NCBI GenBank assembly: GCA_029582165.1
Contig: CM055872.1
Coordinates: 47,752,195 to 47,816,194, forward strand
Reading direction: 5' to 3'
DNA: 64,000 bases
Source: Portulaca oleracea
Lineage: Eukaryota; Streptophyta; Magnoliopsida; Caryophyllales; Portulacaceae
The translations under genes and the position numbers were made by a program. Shown piece by piece: positions 1-12,225 of this stretch (position 1 is its first letter; each line of letters begins with the position of its first letter). The notes below the pieces were generated by a model, which had not been told where the DNA came from, searched no databases, and saw nothing but the letters and a program-made list of their open reading frames with translations.

Positions 1-94
1 CCTAATTTCAATATAAAATTGTTCAAACTAAAATTATTACTTGAGTAACATTTAAGAAAAATCTTAGTTAATTAATCCATTCCTATTTGATATA
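1..94. other. AT-rich flank of the LINE insertion
   Basis: No coding signal is seen. Together with 3813-3876 this is the sequence into which the LINE inserted. Its relation to the Athila-like element that starts at 3877 is not clear. Confidence 0.5.
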
Positions 95-109
95 TATGGA
101 ATCTTACTA
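95..109. repeat. LINE target-site duplication, left copy
   Basis: The 15 bases TATGGAATCTTACTA recur exactly at 3798-3812. The left copy abuts the T-run that is the poly(A) tail of the minus-strand LINE, as target-primed reverse transcription would leave it. Confidence 0.9.
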
Positions 110-3100
110 TTTTTTTTTTTTTGGTGTTAAAGGCGGGGGAAACCCCGATTTATTCAATAGAAAATTCAAGCTTACATAATAAAAAGGTCTCTAGCTCTCA
201 TGCTATCAACATGGAGTTGGTACATAATTTCCCTCGGGGGATCCTTGAGGACCCGAACATCTATCTCCCCTATATCGAGGGCTAGCTTAGCAAGTCTATC
301 GACTACCAGATTGGTTTCCCTATAGCAAAAGGATACCCTCACTTCCCATCCCTCCATTTCAATAAGTTGTTTGCACCTACGTCCCACGTCGGTTATACTC
401 GCAACTTGGAGTCGCACTTCACCACTTAAAAGTTTTTCCACCACTTGGGAGTCTACTTTGAGGTCGAGACACCGAATGCCCATGCTTCTGGCTAGCTTGG
501 GTCCTTCCTCCACCGTCATAAGTTCAGCCATCAGAGGTCGCTGCCGCCCAAAGTAGGCTATGAAGCCCCAACGCTAGCTGCCTGCGGCTTCCCTGATCAC
601 TCCACCGCCAACTCCGATGTGTGGGCTTCCTCGCGCTACTCCATCCATGCTGAGTTGGTACCATCTAAGGCCCAGGATGACCCAGTGGAAGATGAGTAAG
701 CTCGGGTCGACAACATGGTATCCCCACACCATGTTTTGCTCGTCCTCCGTCATAAAACCCTCGTATACTCGGGTAACTTCCTCCTACAAGAACGATCCCA
801 AGTCCTGTGGGATGAGGTTCTATCGCCGAAATACTCAATAATTCCTCTATAGCCAAAGGTGCACCATCGTGAACGCCACGGGGCCTCTGTCTTCACGGTT
901 TTGCGCATGTAGGCCATCCGCAAACCATCCCTTAAAGGGACGTTGGGCCACCCTAAAAGCGATCCCCTCTGCCTCGACCTCGGTCCACACTTCGACGGCC
1001 TTCGGACAAAGCCGGAACAGGTGGTCGAGGTTCTCTACCCCTCCGTTGCAGTGGCAAAAGTTGCTATCCTCCGTGAGGCTATGGGTAACTTGGTTTTCCT
1101 GCGTCATTAACCGGTTATGCCAAATGAGCCAAAGAAAGACCCATACCTTTTGAGGGACGTGAAGACGCTAGATACGGACCCACTCCATGGGCGACTCTTC
1201 CTCCTCCGGCCCTTGGATGATAGTGAGAGCAGCTTGAATATCAAACTCACCATGGATCGAGTTGCTCCACGCCATATTTTCCCCGACTCCTTCTTCCGTG
1301 AGATCCACGTTAGCAATTTTCATGAGAGCGGAGTTCGGTAACCTGGCGGCAAAGTCAGCCCAACGTCATCCACCCAGCTGTCGAGCCAGAAGAAAGTTGC
1401 ACGCACGTCTCCATTCTCCATTTTTAAGGTGAGGAATTTTGAAACACTTACTAACCCTGGCTAAGCATTGGATGATTTATAATGGGGTTGAAAATCCCTT
1501 GTCGTGATAATGGTACCATTGCCTCTTTTACAATATTTTCTAGCCAAGATTTAAGACCAAATCTCATTCTTTCTTGATAAAAATCTCCAACAAAGTTTGG
1601 AAAGGAATCCCATGTTCAAGTCACGCATGGAAACAAGGCCAAGCCCCCCAACATTTTTATTTTTTGTGACTAACTTTCAATTAGCCAAGTGTATCTTTTT
1701 TCCCCCGCTAGCGCCGCTCCAAAGAAAATTGCGAATTTTTCGGTCAATATCATCACAAAGCGACCGACGAATTTTTGCCGTCTGCATGGTGTAGGCGGGT
1801 ATGGCATTGAGAGTAGCTTTAATAAGGGTAATTCTCCCTGCTAAAGAAAGTTGACGGGCTTGCCACCCTTCTAACCGCTTATCAATGAGGTCTAAAATCC
1901 CTTAAAAAGTTGCCTGGGTGACCCATTTGTGAAGCGCCGACATCCCGAGGTACCGACCAATATCATCTAACTCCTGCATTTGGAGGACATAGCAGACTGC
2001 TTGTCGGATGTCCGTAGGAGTATTCGATGAGAAGTAGACCTGTGATTTGAGCGGGCTGAACTTTTGTCCTGACCCGCTGCAAAAGCTATTCATGCACTCT
2101 TTAACAACCAGCGCTTGTTGGGTCGTAGCTTGAGCGAATAGCATGACATCGTCAGCAAAGAGGAGGTTGGAAATTCTTGGTCCATCTTGACTGGTGGGAA
2201 ACGCGTGCCAGTTGCCTGCACCCAATACAATATTCACAAGGTGGACCAATCTCTCCATGCAAGCAACGAATAAGTATAAGGAGAGAGGATCACCCTGGCG
2301 AATCCCTCTAGAGTGTTGGAAGCTCTCAGTGGCATGGTCATTCCATTCATGGTGCAGGTTCTAACACAATTCATGATAGCTTGGGTCATCTGCTGGGGGA
2401 GGTTAATATCGATCAGCGTATCTCGCAGAAAGCTCTAATTGACCTGGTCATACGCTTTTTTGAGGTCTAGCTTGATGGCCATCCACCCCGTTTGTACCTC
2501 ATTGAGTGAAGGATTTCTTGTAGGATAATGATATTGTTCCCTATTTACCTTCCTGGGATGAAACTAGACTGAGTGGGAGATATTAACTTCTCCAGAAAGG
2601 GCTTCAGACGATTGACTATGCATTTGGTAGCAATCTTGTTGACCACATTACAAAGACCGATAGGCCTTAGTTGTTTGACCGTCTCCGGGTTCGGGACTTT
2701 AGGAATAAGAGTGATGTGGGTATGATTCAAACCTACAAGTAGCTCCCCCCCCCCCCCCCCCCGAATGTGGAGGACAAGCTGGGAAACCGATTCACCCACC
2801 TCACCCCAAAACTTCTGGCAAAACAGGGTATGAAAGCCATCCGGGACCAAGGCTTTGTTGGGATGCATAGTAAAAAGAGCCTTCTTGGCATCCTCTATTG
2901 TGAACGCCCGCCTAAGCGCCTGTAGGTCATCCTTAGGTAACAACGGGAAAGCACCATCTGGGAGGGCTCCTCAATCAACCTCTCCTTCTTCTGAATATAG
3001 GGAGATAAAAAAGTTTCTAACGTGACCTTTGACCAAGCTGGGGTCAATAATCCACTCACCTCCCTCCCCTTGGAGGGCATCAATCTTATTCTGTTGCCGT

Positions 3101-3797
3101 CTTACAATGGTGCTGAGGTGAAAAAGTTTGGTGTTCCGATCCCCATCCCTAATGGCGTCTAATCTCGATTTATGATACCAAAAGGTATCAATTTGATTGA
3201 GAGCTTCATGAAGCTCAGCTCGGAGTCTCCTATCTAAGTTTATCAAGTGGTTGTGCCCCCCGGAGTGAAGTCTTTCCTGAACTCCTTGGATTCTGGTTAG
3301 GATCCTCTTCTTTCTATGAAAAAGATTCCCAAAGACATCCCTATTCCAAACCTTTAGGTGCGATGCCAAGTCCTCCAGCACAAGGCTTGGTTTTGTCCCA
3401 TTTATCTTCCATAAACTTTTGGAAATCCTTGTGAGATAGCCATGCTTCCTAGAAGCGGAAGGGTTTCTCGCCCCGGGAGTAATCTCTCCTTTCCATGATA
3501 AGCAGGATCAAAGAAGAGGTGCTTCAAATTCCCTTCAGGATACTAGTCTCTCTAGAACGCATTGCAAAGGGCTCTATCCAGCCTGGCATAATTACGAGTA
3601 GCAATGTCATTTCCCCGAAACCATGCGAATCTGGGCCCCGAGAAGCCAAGGTCGAAGAGCTTGTTGTTATTGATATAGTTGGTGAACCTTGCACACCTTC
3701 TAGCCATGACATCATCCCCATGGTTGCGCTCCCTAAGAATTGAGGTCTCATTAAAATCGCCGATGATAACCCAAGGTAGATGCATCGAGGCTCTCGT
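110..3797 (-). mobile_element. L1-type LINE, 5'-truncated
   Basis: A non-LTR retrotransposon copy of about 3.7 kb, read on the minus strand. The poly(A) tail appears as a T-run at about 111-122, and a 15-bp duplication flanks the insert exactly. The 5' end starts inside the endonuclease domain, so ORF1 and the first half of the endonuclease are missing. Aborted reverse transcription commonly produces this. In order on the minus strand come the end of the endonuclease, the linker, the reverse transcriptase, a zf-RVT-like Cys/His block and an RNase H domain. A run of about 16 C at 2746-2762 lies inside the RT region. The copy is dead. Confidence 0.9.
172..3785 (-). pseudogene. LINE ORF2 remnant (endonuclease, RT, zf-RVT, RNase H)
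   Basis: The ORF2 polyprotein of a plant L1 LINE, broken by frameshifts and stops. At 3785-3552 (minus) the end of an apurinic-type endonuclease is visible, with WVIIGDFNE and a closing RLDRALCN. At 3381-2971 lies the linker. At 2943-2545 the RT begins (HITLIPKVPNP, RPIGLCN, ending SSFIPGR), and at 2258-1902 is the catalytic motif FADD followed by YLGM. At 1107-847 a Cys/His block fits zf-RVT. At 531-172 an RNase H domain carries VDSQ and the closing ETNLVVDRLAKLA. The domain order is standard for plant L1 elements. Product: none expected. Confidence 0.88.
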
Positions 3798-3812
3798 TAT
3801 GGAATCTTACTA
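3798..3812. repeat. LINE target-site duplication, right copy
   Basis: An exact copy of the 15 bases at 95-109. It fixes the 5' end of the LINE copy at 3797. Confidence 0.9.
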
Positions 3813-4129
3813 GTTAACTTAATAAATAATAATTTTGTTACTACCCATTAATTAATTTCCATTTTCTCCTGCTAGGTGTTTAGGCTCGTTTTTTAGCCTA
3901 AATGTTACTCCATTTACTTAGAATTTTAGTTCATTACCTTTCTTAATAAATGTTTCTTATAAGCGTTTCTACTATTTTTGTGCAGGTTATTTTGGGTCCG
4001 GGACAAGGGAAAATGCCGAGTTCGTTGGTGCCAAGAACCCCATCTCGGGAGTTCAAGGAAGCAGCCCCGTGACCCTGGAAGCCATCCCTCGTCCTCAAGG
4101 CCAAAAAGGAGTCAAGGAGAAACCCAGGA

Positions 4130-4455
4130 GGTCACGGGCGTGACCCCAGTTGTGGCGCCTGTGACCAAGGACGGAAATCAAGCAAACGGCAAACCCAGGA
4201 GGTCACGGGCGTGACCCCAGTTGTAGCGCCTATGACCAATTTGAGGAAATTAATTGCCAAAAAGCCGAGAGAGGTCACGGTCGTTACCCCCAAGGGTAGC
4301 GCTCGTGACCCTGTTGAGGAAATTTCCTAAGGAGTTGAAACCCAGGAGGTAGCGGGTGTGACGTCCGGTGGTAGCACCCGCTACCACAATGAAGAATTCG
4401 ATCAAGTGTCGTCGTCGTCACGGGCGTGGCGACCGAGTAATGCGTGGCGACCACT
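4130..4455. repeat. Array of short inverted repeats in the 5' LTR
   Basis: Repeated units of the form GGTCACG-GG-CGTGACC and GGTAGCG-CC-CGCTACC, with 7-bp stems around a 2-base centre, some of them mutated. They are spaced by short A-rich linkers and end about 55 bp before the TATA box. A duplicated unit makes this array longer than the one in the 3' LTR. Confidence 0.8.
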
Positions 4456-4509
4456 GGATCGAAATTTTAAGGGCCAAAACGACTGTGTTTTATGTAATTT
4501 TCCCTTATG

Positions 4510-4517
4510 TATATAAA
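4510..4517 (+). promoter_or_regulatory. TATA box of the 5' LTR
   Basis: TATATAAA in the context TTATGTATATAAACTCGG, conserved in the 3' LTR at 17237-17244. Its place downstream of the repeat array fits the end of U3. Confidence 0.7.
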
Positions 4518-5482
4518 CTCGGTCCAAAGCTAAACCTAGCATTTTTTATTACTATTCATCTTTCCCTTTTTAGAGTTACTTAGCATCATTTTCTAGGTAG
4601 ATTCTCCTTTCATTTTTCCTCACAAACACTTCATTTATTGTATTTGGGTTTGGATTATTGCATTGAAGAGCATTTATTTTGAAGACTTATTATTCAAGCT
4701 TTGGATTTCTTATTTTATATTATCTTCATAGTCCTTATTTGGGTAAGTTTCCTTCCTTCTTTTATTACTTGCTTTAATTAGTTCTTTGCGATTGATCTTG
4801 TTGTGTTTCTTTGCTTAATATCATGATTAGGTTTCTTGTTTTAGGTTGGTTAGTTTTAATGTTAGTTAACATGATTAGTGGCTAGTTTCCTTAGAGTTTA
4901 GGAGGAGGTTTATCCCGTAATGGGATCCCTTTTCTAAAGTTGGGTCTAGTTAAGGCATTATGCCATGTTTTATGAGGTTTTCATCCAAAAACTCTTTTGA
5001 TTGTGGGGTTTAGTACATAGTGGAAACCCGCTAAACCTACTCAAACACAATCTCTGGGGTGATTGGATTGATATTCGAATGACTCCTCATTCATTTAGTG
5101 GAAAAGTTCGGATTGGGTGATTTGCATTTTAAGCCTTTTAGGTGAGTCCTCATTCATTTAGTGGACTAGCCTTTAGGGCTAAATTCGGGTATACCTCGGG
5201 AGAGGCTTCGGAGTGGCCTTTTATTGCAATAGTTCAACTTCTATCTTGGCTTAGTGTCATGATTAGAACCTGCTTGTGTTAGGGTGGCTATTAGGAGGCG
5301 AAGACCGACCCTTGGGCCCCTTTTTCTCTGTTTTTACCTGATAATCTATCTCTGTTTCCCCCATCCTTTCTTAGTCATCTTTTTACCTTAAACTAGGCAA
5401 AGTAGTGGAAGTTTTGATAAAAAGAACCTTGCTCCCAGTGGATACGATAAACAAACCCACACTATATTGCGAGTGAACAAAA

Positions 5483-5500
5483 TGGCGCCGTTGCCGGGGA
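5483..5500 (+). promoter_or_regulatory. Primer-binding site, tRNA-Asp type
   Basis: TGGCGCCGTTGCCGGGGA is complementary to the 3' end of plant tRNA-Asp. It lies 9 bases past the point where the LTR copies stop matching. This primer is usual for Athila/Tat elements. Confidence 0.9.
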
Positions 5501-5617
5501 TTAAGCGCCCCTTTTAGTCTTAGTTTACTCTACAAACATTTAATTTAAGTGACATTTACCTTGTTAAGTCGAGTTTAGAGTCCCTAGGGCTTTTTACGTC
5601 ATTTTCTTGTTTAGTGA

Positions 5618-7161
5618 ATGCGCAGGAGAGACCAAATACCTCTTGTACCATTTGATCGTGAAATCGAAGCGACTGCACGACACAACAACGCCGCAAACGC
5701 CCGTAGGCGTCTTCTTGAACAACAACGACATGAGGCTGTGGCACAATCGCCACCAGAACCCCGTACCCTTCTTTCTTTCGTATCACCTTTGACGTGTACG
5801 GGAGCATCACCCATTGCTTTGTCCGACCTTCCAGAAGGGACTATTTTCGAGGTTAAGCCGAATTTCCTCCATCTGATTGAGCAATCCAAGTTTCATGGAC
5901 TTGACTCGGAAAACCCCATCAATCATATTTCAAACTTCTTGGAGAGGTGTGACATGATTAGAATGCAAGGAGTCCATGAGGAGTATATCCAACTCATGTT
6001 CTTCCTGTTTTCTCTTTCCGGGAAGGCTCGGGGTTGGCTTGATAACTGTAATCCGAACACCTTTCGGACTTGGGATGCATTGAGTCAAGGTTTTTTGAGA
6101 AGGTTCTTGCCACCTATGGAGACGGCTCGCCTACGAACGGAAATTGTGAACTTCAAACAGCTACCGGGGGAATCTCTCTTTGAGGCATGGGAGTGATACA
6201 AGGGATTTCAACGGGCATGTCCGCATCACAACCTCCCCGCCAAACTCATCTTGCATACTTTCTACGAGGGCCTCACTATGGCCAAAAGCAATCAGTCGAT
6301 AATGATTCGGGTTGTCTCTTCCTAAGCAATACCCCCGACCAAGAGGATGCTCTTTTGGCTCAAATGGCGAAGAATGCTTGCAATTGGGGAAGGAACTCAA
6401 GGGAGGTGATAAGTTGTGGTGATAGTGAGAACTTGAGTTATCTTATCAAGGATATGCAAAAGACAATGCAACAACTCTCGCAAGATATAGCCGAGATGAA
6501 GGTGACTCAACAACTCAAGTCAGCAATGGAGGTTCAACCTTCCATTCCTTCACCTTCGTCTACCTCGGTGTTGCGTTGTGAGGTATGTGGTGGAGGACAT
6601 GCAAATTTTGAGTGCCAAACAGAGTTGGTATCCAATGAGCAAGCGAATGCTCTTTACCGGAACAACCTCTCCTACCGCAACAACGAACCTGTCCACCCTC
6701 AAGGAAACCCATCTTACGTTCCTCTAGGTTTCCTATACCCAAACCAAAGCCAAGGCCAAAACCATCCCCCACAAAACCAAGCCCGTCCCCATCACCAAAA
6801 CCCTCCATATCAAAACCAAGCCTACCATCAAACCCCTCATTCATACCAACAACCCCCTCCACAAATGAACAAAGATATGGACTTCATGCAAAGGCATCTT
6901 AAGAATCAAGAGGTGTTCAATGCCGCCTAGTTGAAACAAAATGAGGCTATTCAGGCTAGCCAAAGGATGCTTGAGACTCAATTGGCTCAACTAGCCCAAC
7001 AAGTCTCCAACTTTCAATCCCAATCTTCTTCCAAAGGTTTACCTAGCCAACCCCAACAAAATTCAAAGGGGCATATCAATGCCATTACTTTGAGGAGCGG
7101 TAAGGAGCTTGAGGCCCGAAAATTGGAGTCAATCAAGGAGTTGGGAGAGAAGTTGTGGTAG
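5618..7161 (+). pseudogene. Athila gag remnant
   Basis: The capsid/nucleocapsid precursor that would package element RNA. The first frame (5618-6196) carries the retrotransposon gag core: an FEVKPNFL segment, WLDNCNPNTF and a closing LPGESLFEAWE, where a TGA follows. The next segment lies in another frame (about 6310-6930). It contains a Cys/His knuckle CEVCGGGHANFEC and a long Pro/Asn/Gln-rich stretch (YPNQ, PPQNQ, HHQNPPYQNQ). A further in-frame stop sits at 6928-6930, then Gln-rich sequence ends with the Athila-like NAITLRSGK at about 7080-7110. At least two stops and one frameshift make it non-functional. Confidence 0.85.
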
Positions 7162-7173
7162 AAGACTTAACCG

Positions 7174-8319
7174 TTGAGGACGAGGATGTTAGCATTGAGG
7201 AGAAAGATGAGAAGGGGGAGGAAGTGGTTAAGGGAGATGAGCCGAAGAAGAAAGGGAAAGCGGTTGAGAAGGAAGAGTAGCCGGTCATTCCAACAAGTCA
7301 AGCCTTATGCTCCGCCCCTTCCTTTTCCCCAATGCTTCGCCAAAGTGAAGGAAGATGCGAAGTTTGCCAAGTTCACGGAGATTCTCAAAACTCTCCACAT
7401 CAACATCCCATTCCTTGAGGCGATCACGAACATGCCATCCTACACTAAATTCCTCAAGGAGCTCCTCACTAACAAGAGGAAGATCGGAGTGAATGCGGTG
7501 GTCTCCTTGACTCAAGAATGTAGTGCAATCAAGGAGCATCCTCCTAAACTTTCGGACCTCAGAAGTTTCTCCATCCCTTGCTCCATAGGAGATATGGTGA
7601 TTAGCAAGGCCCTTTGTGACCTCGGCGCTAGTGTGAGTGTGATGTCGCACTCGATTTGTAAGAGATTGAAGTGTCACGACCTTGTCCCCACTATAATTTC
7701 CCTTCAAATGGCTGATCGGTCTATTCGGCGCCCGGTGGGAGTTCTTGAAGATGTCCCCATGCAAGTGGGAAAATTTTATATTCCATGTGACTTCATCGTA
7801 TTGGATATGGCCGAAGATGCACAAATACCGATTATTTGGGGTCGGTCCTTCTTAGCAACCGCCGGAGCTATGATCGATGTGAAGAACGACAAGTTTTCTC
7901 TCCACATCGGAGACAAGAAGATAGAGTTCAACCTCCAAACTTCTATTGCCACTCCATCGATTGAGGAGTCATGTTATCAAGTAGACATCATTGAAGAGTT
8001 GGTTGATAAAAAACTCGGCTGCTTTATGGCCTTCGATGACCCTTTGGAGGAGGCTTTGCTAGAAGCTTTTGAATGGGAGACTTTGGAGGGAGATGTGGCT
8101 TCCTGTGTATCCAGTCTTGATGAAGCTTCGGATTATTATGGGCCATCCTTGGGAAGTAAACTCATAGAAAATGTAGAGGAGCATGAGCAAAAGGAGATTA
8201 TGGGAAGAAAGATGCCTGATATTGATTTGAAGCTTTTGCCACCATCTTTAAGGTACGAATTTCTCGATCCCTTTGAGTCCTTTCCTGTAATCGTCAATGC
8301 TAATCTCAATGACACCTAG
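7174..8319 (+). pseudogene. Athila aspartic protease region
   Basis: Part of the gag-pol precursor. A Lys/Arg/Glu-rich linker comes first, then KPYAPPLPFPQ, then a retropepsin-like domain. The active-site block is LCDLGASVSVM (about residues 146-156 of this frame), followed by PIIWGRSFLATAG, the usual second block of plant Ty3 proteases. The frame is open for 381 codons, so this is the best preserved part of the element. It closes with a stop at 8317-8319, just before the RT segment. The N-terminal part may be read in the wrong frame, because the linker at 7160-7275 is low in complexity. Confidence 0.82.
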
Positions 8320-8337
8320 CTTCAAAGTCTTCTCGAT

Positions 8338-9995
8338 GTGCTTCGCAAGCACATCGGTGCCATTGGATATAGCATTGAGGATCTCAAGGGAGTGAGTCCT
8401 TCTTTATGCATGCATAGCATCGACCTCGAGACCAACCACAAACCCTCTAGGCAAGCACAAAGGCGGCTAAACCCGAATATGCAAATGGTCGTTAAAAAAG
8501 AAGTAATGAAGTTGCTTGAAGCGGGGATCATTTATCCCATCGCAAACAACGAGTGGGTGAGTCCTGTTCAGGTAGTGCCTAAAAAGGGGGGATGACAGTT
8601 GTAAAAAATGAAAAATATGAACTAGTTTCCACTAGGACCATCACGGGTTGGCGTATGTGCATAGACTGTAGAAAGTTGAACCACGCCACTAGGAAAGATC
8701 ATTTCCCCCTTCCCTTCATCGACCAAATGCTTGAGAGGTTGGCTAGGCACTCTTATTTTTGTTATTTGGATGGATTTTCTGGTTTTTTTCCAAATCCCAA
8801 TCCACCAAACGGCCAAGATAAGACTACCTTCACATGCCCTTATGGTACCTTCGCTTATCGAAGGATGCCGTTTGGGTTATGCAATGCCTCGACCACCTTT
8901 CAACGTTGCATGATGGCCATCTTTTCAGAGTTGATTAAGAACATCATGGAAGTCTTCATGGACGACTTCTCCGTCTATGGTAATACCTTTGAAAGCTGTT
9001 TGAAAAATCTCAAAACGGTGTTATCAAGATGTGAGGAAGTCGATCTTGTGCTCAATTGGGAGAAGTGCCATTTCATGGTCCAAGAAGGGGTAGTACTTGG
9101 TCATGTGGTATCCCAAAGGGGTATCGAAGTCGATCGAGCTAAGGTCGAGGTCATCGGAAAACTACCACCCCCGACCTCCGTGAAAGGGATGAGAAGTTTC
9201 CTTGGTCATGCGGGTTTTTATCGCCGCTTTATCAAGGACTTCTCTAAGGTAGCGAGGCCTCTAACTCAGCTCCTCGTGAAAGATACCCCCTTTGAGTTTT
9301 CTGACGAGTGTCTTGAGTCATTTCAGAAGATCAAGCAGGCACTCATCTCGGTCCCCATTATTCAACCGCCCGATTGGAGCATCCCATTTGAGATTATGTG
9401 CGACGCGAGCGATTATGTCGTCGGAGCGGTATTGGGGCAAAGGAAGGACAAGTTGCCGTATGTGATCCACTATGCTAGTAGAACTTTGGATGATGCCCAG
9501 CGGAACTACTACACAACCGAGAAGGAGCTTCTAGTGGTGATCTTTGCTATTGAGAAGTTCCGGCAATACTTACTATGCTCCAAAGTGGTGGTGTTCACCG
9601 ACCACTCAGCCCTCAAGTACTTGTTGGAGAAGATGGATGCAAAACCACGCCTTATTCGATGGGTTCTTCTCCTTCAAGAGTTTGATATCGAGATACAGGA
9701 CAAGGCCGGGATGTATAATGTGGTGGCGGATCACCTCTCGAGAATTGTAGTTGAGCACAAGGGTCCCCCGATCGACGATTCATTTCCGGATGAACATTTG
9801 ATGGTAGTGTCGTATGATGAACTACCATGGTATGCCGACATAGTTAACTACTTGGTAGGGGGAGTTTTAATGCTGGGATTGCCATATTATGAGAAACAAA
9901 AGCTCCTTCATGAAGCCAAGTCATACTATTGGGACGACCCATATCTTTTCAAGTTGTGCAAGGATGTTGTCTACCAGAGATGTGTGCATAATTAA
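8338..9995 (+). pseudogene. Athila reverse transcriptase and RNase H remnant
   Basis: The RT copies element RNA and RNase H removes it from the hybrid. The first segment (8338-8595) ends in [10 protein letters not shown], where the frame breaks in a G-run at 8586-8592. The second segment (8592-9995) continues with [12 protein letters not shown], the fingers block [12 protein letters not shown] and the catalytic FMDDF. Then come [15 protein letters not shown] and RNase H with [14 protein letters not shown], the TEKELL block, [10 protein letters not shown] and VVADHLSR. A segment after LDGFSG (about 8775-8815) is unlike the family and looks mutated. The frameshift means no full product. The catalytic Asp pair itself is intact. 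Confidence 0.9.
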
Positions 9996-11099
9996 GAAGC
10001 TCTTTCGATCATCGCTCACTGTCATGATGTGCCTTGTGGAGGTTACGGTGGCCCCGTCAAAACAGCGGCAAAGGTACTTCAATCGGGTTATTATTGGCCC
10101 ACGCTTTTCAAAGATGTCAACTCCTATGTCAAAGCATGCGACAGCAACATCTCCCAGAGGAATGAGATGCCTCTTAACTACATTTTGGAGGTTGAGGTCT
10201 TCGATGTTTGGGGAATTGATTATATGGGACCATTCCCATCATCAAGGGGTAACAAGTACATCCTCGTAGCGGTAGACTATGTATCCTAATGGGCAGAAGT
10301 CGTGACAAGCCATACTTGTGATGCCCGGGTGGTTTCCAAGCTTTTCAAGAGGATTATCTTCCCTCACTTTGGTGTGCCAAGGGTGGTGATAAGTGACAAT
10401 GGGTCACATTTCATTGAGAAAAAATTCCAATCACTTCTAGCCAAATATGGAGTGGTTCACAAGCGAGGCCTTCCTTATCATCCACAAACAAGTGGTCAAG
10501 CCAAGATCACCAACCGTAAGTTGAAGCGAATCCTTGAGAAGACCGTCGGTGCCTTGAGGAAGGATTGGGCTGATAAACTTGAAGATGCATTGTGGGCGTA
10601 CCGCACGATGTATAAAACGCCGATTGGAACCACTCGTTTCTGGCTAGTTTATGGCAAGTCTTGCCATTTCCCGGTCGAGTTGCAACATAGAACTCATTGG
10701 ACCGTGAAGCGCATTAATTATGATTTGAAGGAGGCGGGTGAAAGGAGATTGTTGCAATTGGAAGAACTCGATGAGATTCGTTGGGATGCCTATGAGAACA
10801 ATCAAATTTACAAAGAGAAGACCAAGACGTGGCATGACAACAGGCTAAACAAGAGAGAATTCCACGATGGCGACCGAGTCCTACTCTACAACTCAAGGTT
10901 AAATCTCTTTCCGGGGAAGTTGAAGACAAGATGGACGGGCCCATTCTGGGTTGAAAAGGCCAACCCTTTTGGAGTTGTTGAGCTTCAAAGGCAAGACGGG
11001 GGTACATTCAAGGTAAATGCTTCAAAGCTTAAGCCTTATTTCCACCCCGAGACAATCCCTACGACATGTGTTGTTGACTTCCCGAACATTAGAGATTGA
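9996..11099 (+). pseudogene. Athila integrase remnant
   Basis: Integrase would insert the cDNA copy. The zinc-binding region is damaged. After KACD the usual second Cys is gone and the sequence runs straight into [10 protein letters not shown], so a few residues are deleted. The core keeps [10 protein letters not shown] and ISDNGSHF for the two Asp residues. The position of the catalytic Glu reads GQAKITNR, with Lys in its place. In-frame stops occur at 9993-9995 and 10287-10289. The C-terminal part (10302-11099) is open for 265 codons and ends in the family-typical NASKLKPYF. The enzyme cannot be active. Confidence 0.88.
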
Positions 11100-12225
11100 A
11101 AGTTTAACATGGTCAGGCTCGGGACCTAAAACAAGCGCTTCTAGGGAGGCAACCCCTGTTTTTCTTTATTTTTATTTATTTTTCTTTTTCGAGGTATTGG
11201 TTCTAGGCTCTGAAAAAAAAAAAGAGGAGAAAATTTGAAAAGAGAAAAAATTTGGAGTGAGTGAGTGAGATGATGAAGGAGATAGTGAAAATGAAAAAAA
11301 TTGAGAGAGAACAAGTGAGGGAGTTTGAAGATTGAATGTCAATTGAAGTAGAAAAGAGAGGAGTATGGGTAACATTCTAAGTGAGGGAGGTCATTTGGAG
11401 ATGTTATGGAGTTATGTTTGGGTGTAGTGGAGTTAGGAAGAAGGTTGAAAGTTAAAAAAACTTGAAGGAGAAATCCAGGAGGTCACGAGCGTGACCTCTA
11501 AGGGTAGCGCCCGCTACCAATTTCTAGGAATTAAAATGCGAATTGCCAAATGAGGTCACGGGCGTGACCTCTGAGGGTAGCGCCCGCTACCCAATTTGAA
11601 GATTTAATTTGCAAAATGCCGAATGGAGTCACGGGCGTTGTTACGCCCTGGGGTAGTGCCCGCTACCCCGTCTCGACCAAAACCTATTTTCTAGGTGGTC
11701 ACGGGCGTGACTAGCATTGGTAGCGCCCCCTGACGACCACTGTTGTCGGGAATTATAACCTTATTTTTCGCGATTTCAGCCTCACTTTCACTCACCTCAC
11801 TTCTTCCTCTCACCCGTAACATCCCACTTTTTTCTCTCAAACCCTAACTCTCAATTCACCCTCTCCTTGACTCTAATCTCCTTCATCCTTCCCCTAATCT
11901 CCTTCAATCTTCCCCACTTCCTCCATCTCCACACTCTAAAACCCTAATTTCACCATCTCCAACCTCTCATCTCCTCTCCTCACATTCTCCCTCATTCTCA
12001 TTCCAAACCCTAACTGTCACCTTCACTCTCATCCTTCCAAACCTAACCCACGCACCATAGCCTCCATTTTTCCACCTTCCACAGCCCTCCACCACCATTA
12101 CCACCCATTTCTCTCTCTAGAACCAAAACTCCAACCTTTTGTGAGTTGGATGCTAGAGAAAGAACGGTCAAACCCTAGCCTCTTCATTCTCATATCTCTT
12201 CCAACTTTGGGTCAATTGGTGCAAG
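11100..12225 (+). other. Spacer between integrase and the third ORF
   Basis: Purine-rich sequence (11200-11460) is followed by an inverted-repeat array at 11481-11740. A C/T-rich leader (11800-12180) then resembles a 5' untranslated leader and may serve the ORF after it. No coding sequence is recognised. Confidence 0.6.
11481..11740. repeat. Internal copy of the LTR inverted-repeat array
   Basis: The same GGTCACG-GG-CGTGACC and GGTAGCG-CC-CGCTACC phrases as in both LTRs, four to five units, here in the body of the element upstream of the third ORF. The LTR arrays precede a TATA box. No equally clear TATA box was found here. Confidence 0.75.

Larger units (their letters stand above)
3877..5474 (+). 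repeat. 5' LTR of the Athila-like element
   Basis: It begins TGTTTAGGCTCG and matches 16662-18202 along its length. Homology stops at GCGAGT just before the primer site, so the end could be a few bases further (5479). The inverted-repeat array and the TATA box lie in its first half. No open reading frame of note is present. Confidence 0.88.

Noticed and set aside
4130..4455. CRISPR-like array of short palindromic repeats
   Set aside because: Units vary, linkers are related to each other, and the array sits in an LTR of a plant retrotransposon.
6560..6862. Gly/Phe-rich open frame on the minus strand
   Set aside because: It is the mirror of the Pro/Asn/Gln-rich part of gag.
7285..7824. 179-codon open frame on the minus strand
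   Set aside because: It is antisense to the protease region, where the sense frame has clear catalytic motifs.
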